A DNA stretch of 64,000 nt from Siphonodentalium dalli (GCA_032622095.1 CP136064.1:261807863-261871862); one strand, 5' to 3'. Positions 47,261 through 58,150 are shown, counted from the first letter of the stretch. Made by a program: numbers and translations. Notes: generated by a model not told the origin, from the sequence alone.

Positions 47261-48030
47261 TTCCTATTTGTCGCAGCACAATGTAATGGCAAAGACCTTG
47301 AAGAGATACTGAACTTTACCAGGTAATTAATTCAAATTATATAGTTATTTTCTACAAATAGTCCAGAATTTTCACTGTATATAATATATACAGTGAAAAT
47401 TCTCCTTTCTTATATTATGCCCAAATTCATAAAAGTGATAATATAGGTGGGTAGGTCAAGCTACTAGCCAGCGCCTGTCCGTTAGGTTATGCCCAAATTC
47501 TTTTAAAACGCCAATAGGCCTATATGTGGGTGGGGCAAGCTACTGGCCAGCGCCTACCCGGGAGGTTCTGCCCAAATGTTATTACTGCCCAAGATCACAA
47601 TGTAATGGCGAAGACCTTGAAGAGATAGGCATACTGAACGTAATCAGGTAATTAATTCAAATTATATAGATATTTTCTACAAATAGCCCAGAATTCTTCA
47701 CACTATATATATTTACCTACCCGGGAGGTTCTGCCCAAATTCTCAAAACCGCCAATATAGGTGGCTGGGACAAGCTACTGGCCAGCGCCTACCCGGGAGG
47801 TTCTGCCCAAATTCTCAAAAGCGCCAATATAGGTGGGTGGGGCAAGCTACTGGCCAGCGCCTACCCGGGAGGTTCTGGCAAAATTCTCAAAAACGCCAAT
47901 ATAGGTGGACGGGGCAATCTATTGGCCAGCGCCTACCCGGGAGGTTCTGCCCAAATTATCAAAAGCGCCAATATGGGTGAGTGGCTCAACACGTTGGCCA
48001 GCGCCTATCCGGTAGGTTCTGCTCGAATGT
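47261..48030 (+). repeat. Nested minisatellite: ~320-bp duplication and ~72-bp tandem repeat
   Basis: CACAATGTAATGGC.AAGACCTTGAAGAGAT occurs at 47278 and 47597, about 320 bp apart. GGCCAGCGCCTACCCGGGAG recurs at 47545, 47780, 47852, 47923 and (variant) 47995, giving a 71-72-bp period with CGCCAATATAGGTGG in each unit. No coding frame. Confidence 0.8.
47365..47403. repeat. Perfect 39-bp palindrome
   Basis: AGAATTTTCACTGTATATA, one central A, then the exact complement. A cruciform-capable site inside the nested minisatellite. Confidence 0.75.
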
Positions 48031-48078
48031 GATTACTATTTGTTGCGCACATGCTATATAATTTGATAATAATGTGTC

Positions 48079-49278
48079 ATGATCGTGGAAAATAATATTA
48101 ACATATATTCTCCTGTTTTCAGATTTTCCCGGCCAATGCCTGTATGTTGCAGCAAGGGTCATGGATTGTACTGGTGACAACAATTCGACTGGTGATCACG
48201 CATGTCGGAAATGAAGCACATCACCATATAATACGTGCAATGCTGATATTCCATACCAGGTACGTAGCATACACTGTATACGTATATGAACAGTTGTCCA
48301 ATGTCTTTAAGTTGTTAGATATTCATAAAACCAATTTTGGTAAAAGAAGTACATAAGACCATAAGCTCACGTGGAGGCATTTAGGGTGCGTTCTAAAAAC
48401 AATTTATAATGTAACACTTTTCTTGTGTTCGCAGCATAAAATGGTAAGCCGAGTACTGACTTCTGTGATGTAATTTGGCTTCCAATAACCATTGAACAAG
48501 AATCTGCGTGTGAGACTAAAATAATGTGCGTGTGAGACTAATAATTTTTTATATTGAATTTTTCAATATTTTTTAACAAAGCATTGTGTGTTAGTATTAC
48601 TGTACTTCTTATCGACCACTTAATTATTTTTAAAAATGTTTGAGCCAGCTGTTCTTTAATCTATATCATATTCCTCAGTACACTCTTATAACTAATGTGT
48701 AGAAACGATTACACATCAAATGTGTAAACCCGGTAAATACACATAGCAATGTGTAGTTTTACATACAAATACATTGACCAGTGCCGTTCTACACATAATG
48801 TGTATATTTTGTTACACGCAATTGTGTAAGAACGTCGAGCATGCGCATTGCGATGCCTTCAGTTTCATAGTCTGCTACGTGACGGCCATATTGTTTGAGT
48901 ATATTTTTTGGAATACAATCTACAGCGATCGTAGACAAGGATGTAAGTTCGGAATTCCAATGTGTGGGTATAGTATTAATAGTATATGAGGATTTATTTG
49001 TTAAAACTTTCATGGCGATTACTGCGCTTAGACTCTTGTTATGATTGTTGTAATAATACTAATATTATGCAATCACGCCTCGACCCTGGTTTGTTCATTC
49101 AAAGCAAAAACTCACAGTACATAACAAAATACTACATCCCACTATGCGCCATGAAAGTTTTAACATATAAATCTGCATATATCTTTAATACTATACCCAC
49201 AGGTCGGACTACTGAAGTTGCATTTCTTGTCTACGAACTGTGTGTGTAAGAACCTACACAAAATGTGTAAGGGATATG
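48079..49278 (+). repeat. Segmental duplication copy B, right part
   Basis: Matches 33975-35176 with only scattered substitutions and a 2-base difference near 48697. Beyond 49278 this copy continues to the true right end of the TGTGTA element. Confidence 0.88.
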
Positions 49279-49476
49279 TGTTGATTTTATACACACAGTT
49301 GTGTATAAATGTGTAAAAATTTACCCATTTATGTGTAAAAATTGTTACACAATATGTGTACGAATATGAAACTACACATATACTACACAAATATGTTTAA
49401 GATCAAAATTGAATAATGATTGTGTTGCAGGGCTACACATTTTGTGTAGAAAACCTACACATTAGTCATAAGAGTG
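48681..49476. mobile_element. TGTGTA-rich inverted-repeat element, copy 2 (complete)
   Basis: Ends are CACTCTTATAACTAATGTG and the near-complement CACATTAGTCATAAGAGTG, giving terminal inverted repeats of about 22 bp with one mismatch, total 796 bp. TA flanks both ends. TGTGTA/TACACA words crowd both subterminal regions. No transposase frame. Non-autonomous DNA transposon (inference); the TA flanks would fit Tc1/mariner, but copy 3 does not confirm this. Confidence 0.75.
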
Positions 49477-49494
49477 TATACAATTCCCTCAATA

Positions 49495-49985
49495 TTTATC
49501 GCAACCATTCTTGAAAATGCTTCTTGAAATCTTCCGCACAATTGTTCGCGCGCTCATCCTCCCAATCGTGTTCACACACATTTGCCCAATCTTTTGCACA
49601 TCCATATCCACAATGTTTTCGGAACCATTCCCACAATCTTTCGTGCAACTATTCCCACAATATGTTTCGCAACCATTCCTAAATGTTTCTTGAAACCGTC
49701 CGCACAATCTTTCGCGCAACTATCCGCCCAATTGTTTTCACAACCATTTGCCCAATCTTTTGCACATCCATCTCCGCAATATTTTGACAACCATTCCCGC
49801 TGTCTTTCGCGAAACCATTCCCGTAACCATTCGTAAAATGTTTCTTGAAACCGTATTCACAAACTTTCGCGCAACCGTCCGCCCAATCGTGTTCACAACC
49901 ATCCAGCCAATCATTTTTTAAACAGCTGCCCAAATAGCCCCAATTTTTTCGCGCAACTATTCCCGCAATATTTCCACAACCATTA
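49495..49985 (-). repeat. ~24-bp degenerate minisatellite
   Basis: Words such as CAACCATTCCCACAATCTTTC recur at intervals near 24 bp with a longer superperiod of about 165 bp. The minus strand reads as periodic short frames (DGCAKDWANGCENN-type) because 24 is a multiple of three. No start, splice or domain evidence supports a gene. Confidence 0.7.
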
Positions 49986-50066
49986 GAGCTATAGTGTCAT
50001 TGACATAATTATTGTCATTTTAACATAAAATTCGGGAGGTACATGATTTGTACTTTATTTCTTCAG

Positions 50067-50243
50067 GATTTCAAAGATTGCAACAACCTGGGCACACAAC
50101 TGAAAAAGATAAAATTGGAGGAAAAGCCGAAGTCGTGGTTGTGTATAATATGCCAGAAAGATGATAAGAAGACACCAACAGCATCGACGGATAATTGGCG
50201 CGAGAAACTAACTGCAGCAGCAGTCAACTGGTCCGGGTTTTCT
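50067..50243 (+). CDS. Possible internal exon of an unrecognised gene
   Basis: A 177-base open segment is preceded by TTTATTTCTTCAG (acceptor-like) and followed by GTAAGG (donor-like). The longest frame reads DFKDCNNLGTQLKKIK...SWLCIICQKDDKKTP... and ends near WSGFSVRR. The CIICQKDD segment resembles the Cys-rich starts seen in some invertebrate multi-domain proteins, but I cannot name the family. No partner exon was found within the window. It may equally be part of a transposon or chance. Confidence 0.25.
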
Positions 50244-50479
50244 GTAAGGCGGGTAGAAATGGTGATTATGTGGCCATATAGCGACAGCTTGTGCCACTAA
50301 ATGTTCAAACTATACGAAATTTCCTTCAAAATTGGTCGATTTCTTATTTGCCACCCCCCCAGGATATCTGTAGGTGGTCAACCGACGGTCAACTGGGCCT
50401 AATTATCACGAAGGCGGTAGGAATCATCATTATAATAGCGTATTGTGATGATATGACATGTTTTCTTTTCTTTAAAATA

Positions 50480-50533
50480 CCATCGGATGGCAAATAGCGC
50501 ATATCGGTAGAATCGCTATTTGCCATCCGATGG
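50480..50533. repeat. Perfect hairpin, 20-bp arms
   Basis: CCATCGGATGGCAAATAGCG at 50480-50499, then a 14-base loop and the exact complement at 50514-50533. Could be a tiny foldback element. Confidence 0.8.
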
Positions 50534-51065
50534 CGAATAGACACTTCCATTGTTCTTACTATAGTGTTTTCCAAACAGATTTAATTATTTCCTTTAAATA
50601 TCAATATGTGGAATCTGATGGAAAATAGAGTTATCTCTCTTTGATAAGTCATTGGCATAATTATCTTTGGGCAAAATCTCCATTTCTCTGATTGGGTCAT
50701 TGCATTCACCCTGTACACCTTTCGTCATTGAAAAACATGACACTGATTGTATTGCTGGTTGAATATAAGGACTGGTTTTTTTTGGGGTAGAATTTAGTAT
50801 ATGTTTAATACCTGTTTCAACTAGAAATTTGATATACCATATATATATTTCCAGCATGAGTGTTCAAATGAAATTAAAACATCACAGTGTACATTTTTAC
50901 AGGAACAACGCCAACTTGCGAAGTGGCAACAATCGGTTGAATTCACCACTTAATACTGTTTCGGGTTTTCGTGCATTCAAACTGAACTTTATTTCAACAC
51001 AATCTTGCGACGAATATGTTTCGCTTAAACAGTTGATAATCACAGTATATCACTTGAAACCCCTC

Positions 51066-51873
51066 CACTCGTATAACTAATGTGTAGAAACGATTACACA
51101 TCAAATGTCTAAACTTGGTTAATACACATAGCAATGTGTAGTTTTACATACAAACACATTGACCAAGGGCCGTTCTACACATAATGTGTATATTTTGTTA
51201 CACACAATTGTGTAAGAACGCAGAGCATGCGCATTGCGGTGGCTTCACTTTCATAGTCTGCTACATGACGACCATATTGTTTGAGTATATTTTTTGGAAT
51301 ACAATCTACAGCGATCGTAGACAAGGAATGTAAGTTCAGAATTCCGACTTGTTGGTATAGTATTAATGACATATCAGGATTTATTTGTTAAAACTTTCAT
51401 GGCGAACACTGCTCTTGGACTCGTGTATATGATTGTTGTAATACGGTAATACTAATATTATGCAACCACGCCACGACCCTGGTTTGTTCAATTAAAACGA
51501 AAACTCACACACGACAGAGCAAAATATTACGTACGATTGTACGCCATGAAAGTTTTAGCATCTAAATCTCAATATGTCATCAATACTATATACCCACAGT
51601 TCAGAATACTGAACTTACATTCTTGTCTACGATCTATATGTGTAAGAAACTACACAAAATGTGTAAGGGATATGTGTTGATTTTATGCACACCAGTGTGT
51701 ATGAATGTGTAGAAATTGACCCATGTATTGTGTAAAAATTGTTACACAATTTGTGTATGTACATAAAACTACACATATACTACACAAATATGTTTATGAT
51801 AAAAAATGAATAATGATTGTGTAGCAGGGCTACACATTTTGTGTAGAAAACCTACACTTTAGTCATAATAGTG
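51066..51873. mobile_element. TGTGTA-rich inverted-repeat element, copy 3
   Basis: CACTCGTATAACTAATG start and ACTTTAGTCATAATAGTG end, 808 bp, clearly more diverged from copies 1 and 2. It is an independent insertion, since its flanks are unrelated to those of copy 2. No TA duplication is evident here; CCCCT occurs at both edges. Confidence 0.7.
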
Positions 51874-52265
51874 CCCCTATTATATCATTAAAAACGCCAA
51901 TATATATTTTCTTATATCTCACTAGTGAATAATAAGCGAGGGCTTCCTGCCAACTTGGTAGCGCGCCAGCAAATTACTTTACATTGAATCAGGCGGATTA
52001 ATACTATTTCGTAAAGCAGCACATGGCAACAAGACCAGACAATGCAAAACGATTGCTTTGTTCATTAAAGTTAAATATTGTCGGACTTCGTTGCACTAAC
52101 CGCAATAGACACAAAATCAAAGAGGCAAATTGGGGGACTATATTTTCCGTCGGCAGCTCGAGCGTGCAATACTGCCGTATACGGTTGTGAAGCGTCTCAG
52201 CCAACAATGGATCTGTTAAAGAGGCATAAAGCTCTAGTTTTTTCATGTGATATACAACATCTTCA

Positions 52266-52378
52266 ACTCGTTATGTTGGGACATATGATGTTATGAAACT
52301 CGCTTGATAAATATGATTCACAGCTCTTTTACGAACTCAAACTCGTTTCATAAAATCTTATAGCCCAACATAACGAGT
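52266..52378. repeat. Inverted repeat with ~38-bp arms
   Basis: ACTCGTTATGTTGGG...TTATGAAAC at 52266-52303 is repeated in inverted orientation at 52341-52378, with mismatches in the middle. A short foldback element is possible. No gene. Confidence 0.65.
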
Positions 52379-52430
52379 AAGAGATCATCTACGTAGTCTC
52401 GGTAAAACGAGTTGTACATGATTTCTTTAA

Positions 52431-52887
52431 CCCTTTACCAAACAAAGCGGCCAGAAACGCCCAAATAAAGCTTCAACAGCCTAAAATATATTCGGTCTGT
52501 CTCAATAACACCATACAAATATGGATATCATTGGAACCGGTTCATTGACCACATTGTGATGGTTACAGTTATGCCCTGTGCCAATGCATTATCTTATATA
52601 TGCGAGTCGACCATAGGTCGCCTCGCATATATAAGAGAATGCATTGGCCTAAAAAACTTCTTTTTTAACACTTTTTACCATTTTTTCTTACATTCTTTAT
52701 CAATTTTTATAATTTGTTCTTACATTTTTTAACATTTTTTATAATATTGTTCTACATTCTTTGACAATTTTATCATTTTTAATATGTGTTAAGCCAATGG
52801 ATTCTCTTATATATGCGAGGCGACCTATTGTCGACTCGCATATATAAGAGAATGCACTGGCACAGGGCCGTTCTGTTGGGTAAAGGG
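52431..52887. mobile_element. 457-bp piggyBac-like MITE
   Basis: Flanked on both sides by TTAA (52427-52430 and 52888-52891). It starts CCCTTTACC and ends GGTAAAGGG. Terminal inverted repeats extend over about 22 bp (CCCTTTACC.AACA.A.CGGCC). TTAA target duplication with CCC/GGG ends is the piggyBac signature. Internally there are two large near-palindromes (about 52583-52650 and 52795-52861) sharing CTTATATATGCGAG, and a T-rich centre. No transposase frame, so non-autonomous. Confidence 0.8.
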
Positions 52888-53224
52888 TTAAAAGGTTTTA
52901 TGAAGTTCGAATTGTTGGAATATAATCAATAGAGCATCTTTTCCCAATGGGGCGGGTATAGTTCACTCCGCTTCGAGTCGTGAACTCTGCGCACCCACCC
53001 TATACTGGACACTATACCCGCGTAGTCAACTCCAAGCCATCCTCTATTTATTAAATATATTATACTACTTACTACACAGTGTACATTTTTATGTAAAGTG
53101 TGTGCAAACTGTCCATATAAGAATGTTTTTCTACTTCAATTTCTCTTCTATATCTTATTTATTACAAGCTTAATCGCATGAGTTTGAAATTTATTTCCAA
53201 TTCCTTATTCCCCAGTCGAAAGTT

Positions 53225-53500
53225 TAAAAAAGAAATGTCTCGTTCAGCCAATTTTACCAAATGGGTTGGTGGCCCGCACCCTCCAGAAATAACCCACCCA
53301 TATGGTGTATGTTGGAGCGGGTAACCCATCCATGGAGTTAAGTTCTCGAAAATTTCCCATATGCCATTTTTACACCATCGGAGGTGACACCCAGGAGGCG
53401 GGGTGGGGTCGTGGGTAGTGGTGTTTCTACAAATTATTTGAGACAGCTACCCACACATTAGGCCAAATTGCCCAAAAATAGACATTCTCTCGAATAAGGA
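53225..53500. repeat. Isolated, diverged satellite monomers
   Basis: GCGGGTAACCCATCCATGGAGTTAAGTTCTCGAAAATTTCCCATATGCC and the following CACCATCGGAGGTGACACCC...GGTGTTTCTAC retain the box order of the 140-bp satellite. They lie more than 30 kb from the main array and just 3' of the GPCR gene. Confidence 0.65.
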
Positions 53501-53565
53501 ATAGAAGCAGCATATATTTATATACAAGAAAATTACAACACATTGTCAGTCAGGACCGACAGGGA

Positions 53566-54776
53566 CTAAATGGTAGTTTCTTCCGTTATAGTCCCCCGGT
53601 TACCATGATTACTTTCTCTGGTCTTAAACCTTCTCAATACAAAACCACAAATCCTGAACTTCTTTCGTCTTGGATTCATGATCTTGAAAAACGTTTCCTT
53701 AAAGACACGACTCATTGAACAATACATAATGAATTTAGCCGCGTTGTTTATCATCGACAAAAGCGTAAACAGGTCCGACAATCGAACGTACACGGCTCGG
53801 AAGAACGTGGGGTGAACTGCTCCAATCAAAGCTAGTACTCCATTAGGAAATTCAATAATCACAAACATCATAGCTATACAGACTAACAGCATGGTAGTCC
53901 TACGTGTCCGGATATTTCTATCATCAGCTCGGTCTTCCAGAAGAAGTCTTCGGGCCACAACCGCTCTGCGAAGTGCTCTAACGAGCAGAAAACTAAGACC
54001 TGTAAGAAGTAGACACGCTGTGATTTTGATGCCTATCCCAATGAATATTAGATAAACTTTCTTCAGCTCAGGATTTCGGTCGACTATAGAACTGTCTGTA
54101 AGCATCCATCCTCCTCCAAGATATATGGGCGCCGGTTTAGATTCATAGAAGAGATACACTGGCGTACTAATGATTGCACTAAGAATTGCTACGCAAACGA
54201 TCGCTTTCTTTGCGTTAGTTTTCGAGCAGAATGAGGCACTACGATGAACATGACATACAGAGACATACTGGAAGATTGCCAATGTTATAGTCAGCCACAT
54301 TCCGCAAAGTTCAAAGGTGAAGGACAGGTGAGGCCAGACAATTAAGTAGATGATCCAGCCTCTCTTTGAATTGACGTTGTAGTGGTCAGTATGTATGATT
54401 ACGTAGGCGTACAGCACGAACATCATGTATGTGAACAATGAAAACATGTCAGATATCCCTAGCGCCGTTAAGATCATATTCGTACTTGATCTCATATTCC
54501 TCCGCGTGAGAACTATAACATTTATTATATTAGTAATTATTCCGAATAAGCAGACGATAAGACTGAGATAACCATGCACCTTTCTGTATCCTTCCTCGAA
54601 CGCCCTCATACCTTCACTCGGGGCATACTCGTCGGTTTCGTTTGTTGGATATAGTTCTCCCGAACCGTAATAGTCATAATCATAGTCAGAATACACAATG
54701 TCAGCGATAAACAGCCTCGAATGATTTTTATTTGTGTCTTCATACCGGTTATATAGTAAATTGACGACAGATTTCA
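53566..54776 (-). CDS. Rhodopsin-family neuropeptide-type GPCR (terminal exon or single exon)
   Basis: The open frame encodes about 403 residues with seven hydrophobic segments: TM1 ~68-90 (GIITNIINVIVL), TM2 ~101-125 (Asp110), TM3 ~150-174, TM4 ~192-211, TM5 ~240-267, TM6 ~294-319 (Pro311) and TM7 ~332-355. The sequence MRSSTNMILTALGISDMFSL, RRTTMLL...FVIIEFPNGVLAL before and in TM6, and NNAAKFIMYCSMSRVFKETF resemble the FMRFamide/myosuppressin (DMSR) and sex-peptide receptor group. A plasma-membrane peptide receptor coupling to G proteins is inferred. TM3 ends FQY instead of DRY. The N-terminus has sequons (NHS at 18, NET at 46) and a DYDYDYYGSGE stretch that could be tyrosine-sulfated. The frame begins at GTG, not ATG, and the first ATG is residue 57 (54609). 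TTCAG immediately upstream looks like a splice acceptor, so a 5' exon probably lies upstream. The alternative is a shorter 347-residue protein from that ATG. Confidence 0.88.
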
Positions 54777-55405
54777 CTGAAGTATGTCATTATAAACAAA
54801 CCTGTTGAACTCCGTGTCTAATTTGTACCGGATATGCGATATATAAATTAAATACCGAGCACGCCATTGGCCTAATAAGCCTTCCTTTGAGAAGTGAATT
54901 ACCATCTCTTTTATTTCTATAAAGTAGGACGCTTGTAATCAATTATGACGCAGGAGTAGGTGGGTGCCTTAAACCTTTCTGCACAAATACTCATTTATGA
55001 AATATCACTTGTAAAATTAATGTTCAGATAAGTCCGATAAACGACCAGTTGAGCTTGTTATATGAACATTTCCCATCAGATAATATGAAACATTCTGCAT
55101 CTGTGTCATCCATTCTAGATTCTTTATTGTTGTTCTAATTAATTACATGTGTAATATACGAACAAACATGATATAATAAATAGCCCAATTCATAGAACAT
55201 TCACTATAGACAGGGTTATTTTTGTGAACATTTCCAACGGCTGTAAATTTCCTGTCTGACACATCATCCAGTTGGACATTTCAGACAAACAGTAGGTTCA
55301 ATTTGTCACGACAGTGTGATATTAGATTAGAGACTGTTTATTTACTCAATGCCACAATTGAGTGGTAAATACAGAGTACTAATTAACAAATCTGTATCTA
55401 TATTT
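54777..55405. other. Region upstream of the GPCR frame; no first exon identified
   Basis: AT-rich. On the minus strand a TTTATATAT box lies near 54838-54850, roughly 65 bp above the open frame; it could be a TATA element if the transcript starts here. No convincing coding first exon was found. Confidence 0.4.
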
Positions 55406-55407
55406 GC

Positions 55408-55410
55408 GAA

Positions 55411-55449
<39 letters not shown>

Positions 55450-55490
55450 GTTCGTTTGCAAATGTCTGTATGTCTGTCTGTCTGTGTTCT
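55408..55490 (+). repeat. (GTCT)n microsatellite
   Basis: About ten uninterrupted TGTC units at 55411-55449, then a short interrupted second tract to about 55487. Confidence 0.92.
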
Positions 55491-55589
55491 ATAGAAATTC
55501 ACAGGGGACCACCTAGATGGCACAAAAGGGGTATAATAGGGGTAGCTTTTACGAGAAAGATAATTGCGAGGGCTAGAATTTTCTGAAGT

Positions 55590-56510
55590 GACGCCGTTAG
55601 GGTCAGGGGCAGAAAAAGGGGGAGGGGCAGAAAAACAATTGTCGCCGATTGCCACCAAACTTATATATAATCATTCCCATAATACGAGGAATCAAACGGT
55701 GTGGTTTAAGTATGTCAAAAGTCGCGCCGTTCGCGCCAGGGATGTCCGGAAGGGGAGAGGGACACCAAAATTGATCAAAAATAATTTTAGCGCCGTATTT
55801 CACCAAATTGATGCACATTCTTCTGATATCTTCTCCATGATACAGGGAATTTTATTGTGTGATTTAAAGACGCCAAATTGGTGTCGTTGGGATGAGAGAT
55901 TTGGGGGGGGGGGGGGTGGGTGGGTACTAAATCTGATAAGAATTGGTTTAGACGCCGATTGCCACGAAAATTATACAAATTCATCCCGATGGTATGAGGT
56001 GCCTAATAGCGTGGCTTAAAGCTATCAAAAGTGGCGTCATTCGAGTCAGGGTGCACTGAAGGGGAGAGGGTCACCAAAATTTATACACAATATTTTTACG
56101 CCATTTTCCACCAAATTGATACACATTCTTATCCATGATATGAGGAATCTAATCGTGCGATTTAAAAGACGTCAAATTGGTGCTGCTTTGGTGAGAGATG
56201 GGGTGGGGTGGGGTGGTCACTAAATTTGATTTAAATTAATCGTGTGGTTTAAATGCGCCAAATTGTGCCTTTTTGGTGAGAGATATGCAATGGTGGCCCT
56301 AAATTTTATACGAATTTGTATACTCGCCAATTTTCATAAATGTTATATATATTCATCTCTATAATGAGTCTAAGTGTGTGGTTTAATGATGTCAAAAGTG
56401 GCGCCGCTTGAGTCCGAAATAGGGACGGGAGGGTCACCAAAAACTTATAAAATATGTTTAGTGCCAATTACCATCAAACTCATACACGATATTCTCAAAT
56501 GATACAATGA
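55590..56510 (+). repeat. ~311-bp (2 x ~155) degenerate tandem repeat
   Basis: GCCGATTGCCAC recurs at 55643 and 55954 with weaker versions near 56322 and 56462. Between them CACCAAATTGAT.CACATTC, GTGTGGTTTAA.....TCAAAAGT and GGGGAGAGGG.CACCAAAA recur in order, and each unit contains two related halves. A poly-G run lies near 55903. The 151-codon frame at 55564 crosses this repeat and is not credible as a gene. Confidence 0.75.
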
Positions 56511-57420
56511 ATCAAATATTTGCGAATATATGTCTGTGTTCTATAAGTACACACCATCTTAAATGTCTCTTATTTTAATTACCTATATACAGGGCGGCCC
56601 CCCCCACACCACCTTAAATGTCCATTATTATATGTTCGTCGACCACGTCATTGTTACCCGTATCCCGTCCCTGTTTCGTTACTGGCTTGTGGTGCTGTGA
56701 GCTCGAGAACCAGACCGAGTCGTTTAAATAAAACAAAAACAAACAAAACTTATCAGGTACTTGTTTGGTGCGATAAATTTAACAACAAATTTGTTTAATT
56801 TCCAAATATCTCCGTTATTTGAACGATCAGGAGTTTATCACTCCGTTTTCGACATTTTACCGTAACCTCCGGCGACAAAGTTCGTGTTTTAGACCAGAAG
56901 TGGGTCATTCCAATGGGCAAACCATAGTTTTCTGATAAGTTTGTTATCTTCGGGACACGAAAATGGAAGCATATACACGAAAATCTGACCAGGTCTACAT
57001 GTGGCACATTAAAAGACAAGCACACGGTGGCTCCAGTGCGAAATTGTTATGGCTCCAGTTCGAAAACCAGCAAAAATGACAAGCTCCATTGCGCACCCAC
57101 GATAAATAATTTCGAATTGCACAGAATTCATCGAGAATTTAGTAGAGTATAGGCGTTTCAGCCGAGCATAATGACATATTATCTAATATTTTTTGCACAA
57201 ATTTGTCTCTGCGATTTGCATAAATGACCAGTGTATGTCAATTATGAAGACTGATTTTTTCCGATAAATCAATCACAATAGTCGACATATTCAAATGGCC
57301 GCCACTTTTACTAAATGGCCGCCGTTTTGGTGTAAACATATTTTATTCGCCGTTTTCAGCTTTTACTCAACGTATTCGGCGAATGTGACATATTCCTTAT
57401 TTGAAAAATTTAATATTTGA
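56511..57420. other. Intergenic, no gene recognised
   Basis: AT-rich. It carries a duplicated ATGGCCGCC phrase at 57295-57330 and otherwise no interpretable structure. Confidence 0.5.
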
Positions 57421-57429
57421 CTAAAAAAA

Positions 57430-58150
57430 AAGAGTGTTGTAGGATGGCCGTCATACTCTATTTCCACACAATCACATATCACATATCTATATATCATATC
57501 ACACATATCTTGTATAGCGCACATATCAACGAGGTTTCAAGGCGCTTGAGAAAAATTCAAAAATTCAAAAATTTACAATTCAAACATGGGATAATCATGT
57601 AGCCCGCATTGGAATCTGGTTCATTATTTCCACGCCTAAATGTTCAGAATAATATTCCGTGAATAAATGAGTTTTCAAAAGACCTTTGGATTCATCATAT
57701 TCAGAACGGCCGCGGATAATCACTGGTATGGTGATTTCCAGAGTCGGCCCGGCTATGGAAAACGATATGTCACCGAAACATAAGAGCATGAAGTCCAGTC
57801 TGGGTGGTACATATGCACATATCTTACCATTGAGGTATTGTGGTGCACAGTTTTTTTATAACTTGTAACTCATTGTGAGCACCTTGAAATTAATCCGCTG
57901 GGAAACTGGAAACCAATGTAGTGTGGACAATGTCGGGGTATAATGTAATATGTACGTGTGATCTTACAAACCACTCTGCCCGCGGTGTTTCGTACTCGCT
58001 GCAGTGTCAACATTTGTTTTTGGTTAACATCGTACATTAAAGAATTTCCATAGTTCAAACGCATGCACTAATAATTCTGTGGCAGATCTGGTAAGATACT
58101 GCCGTATTCGACTGATATTACATACACACCCCACTCCAATCCCACATGGC
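57430..58150 (-). pseudogene. CR1/L2-type LINE fragment, RT thumb to 3' UTR
   Basis: On the minus strand three frame-shifted pieces appear in the order of an L2/CR1 RT C-terminus. First is ISRIRQYLTRSATELLVHAF (about 58130-58060). Then RLNYGNSLMYDVNQKQMLTL with QRVRNTAGRVV (58064-57960). Last is SFSIAGPTLE...GLLKTHLFTEYY (about 57770-57640). The downstream GCGCCTTGAAACCTCGTTGA-type sequence (about 57545) matches the usual CR1/L2 3' UTR style. Several frameshifts and missing sequence make it a pseudogene. It is unlikely to be active. Confidence 0.7.

Noticed and set aside
47545-48010. CRISPR-like array of 72-bp repeats
   Set aside because: Repeat and 'spacer' parts are both conserved between units and the context is a eukaryotic genome; it is a minisatellite.
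49489-49933. Cysteine-rich repeat protein on the minus strand (DGCAKDWANGCENN-type)
   Set aside because: The 24-bp minisatellite is a multiple of three, so periodic frames are automatic; there is no start context, signal peptide or splice evidence.
55564-56019. 151-codon frame on the plus strand
   Set aside because: It crosses a degenerate 311-bp tandem repeat, contains poly-Gly from a G-run and has no domain.
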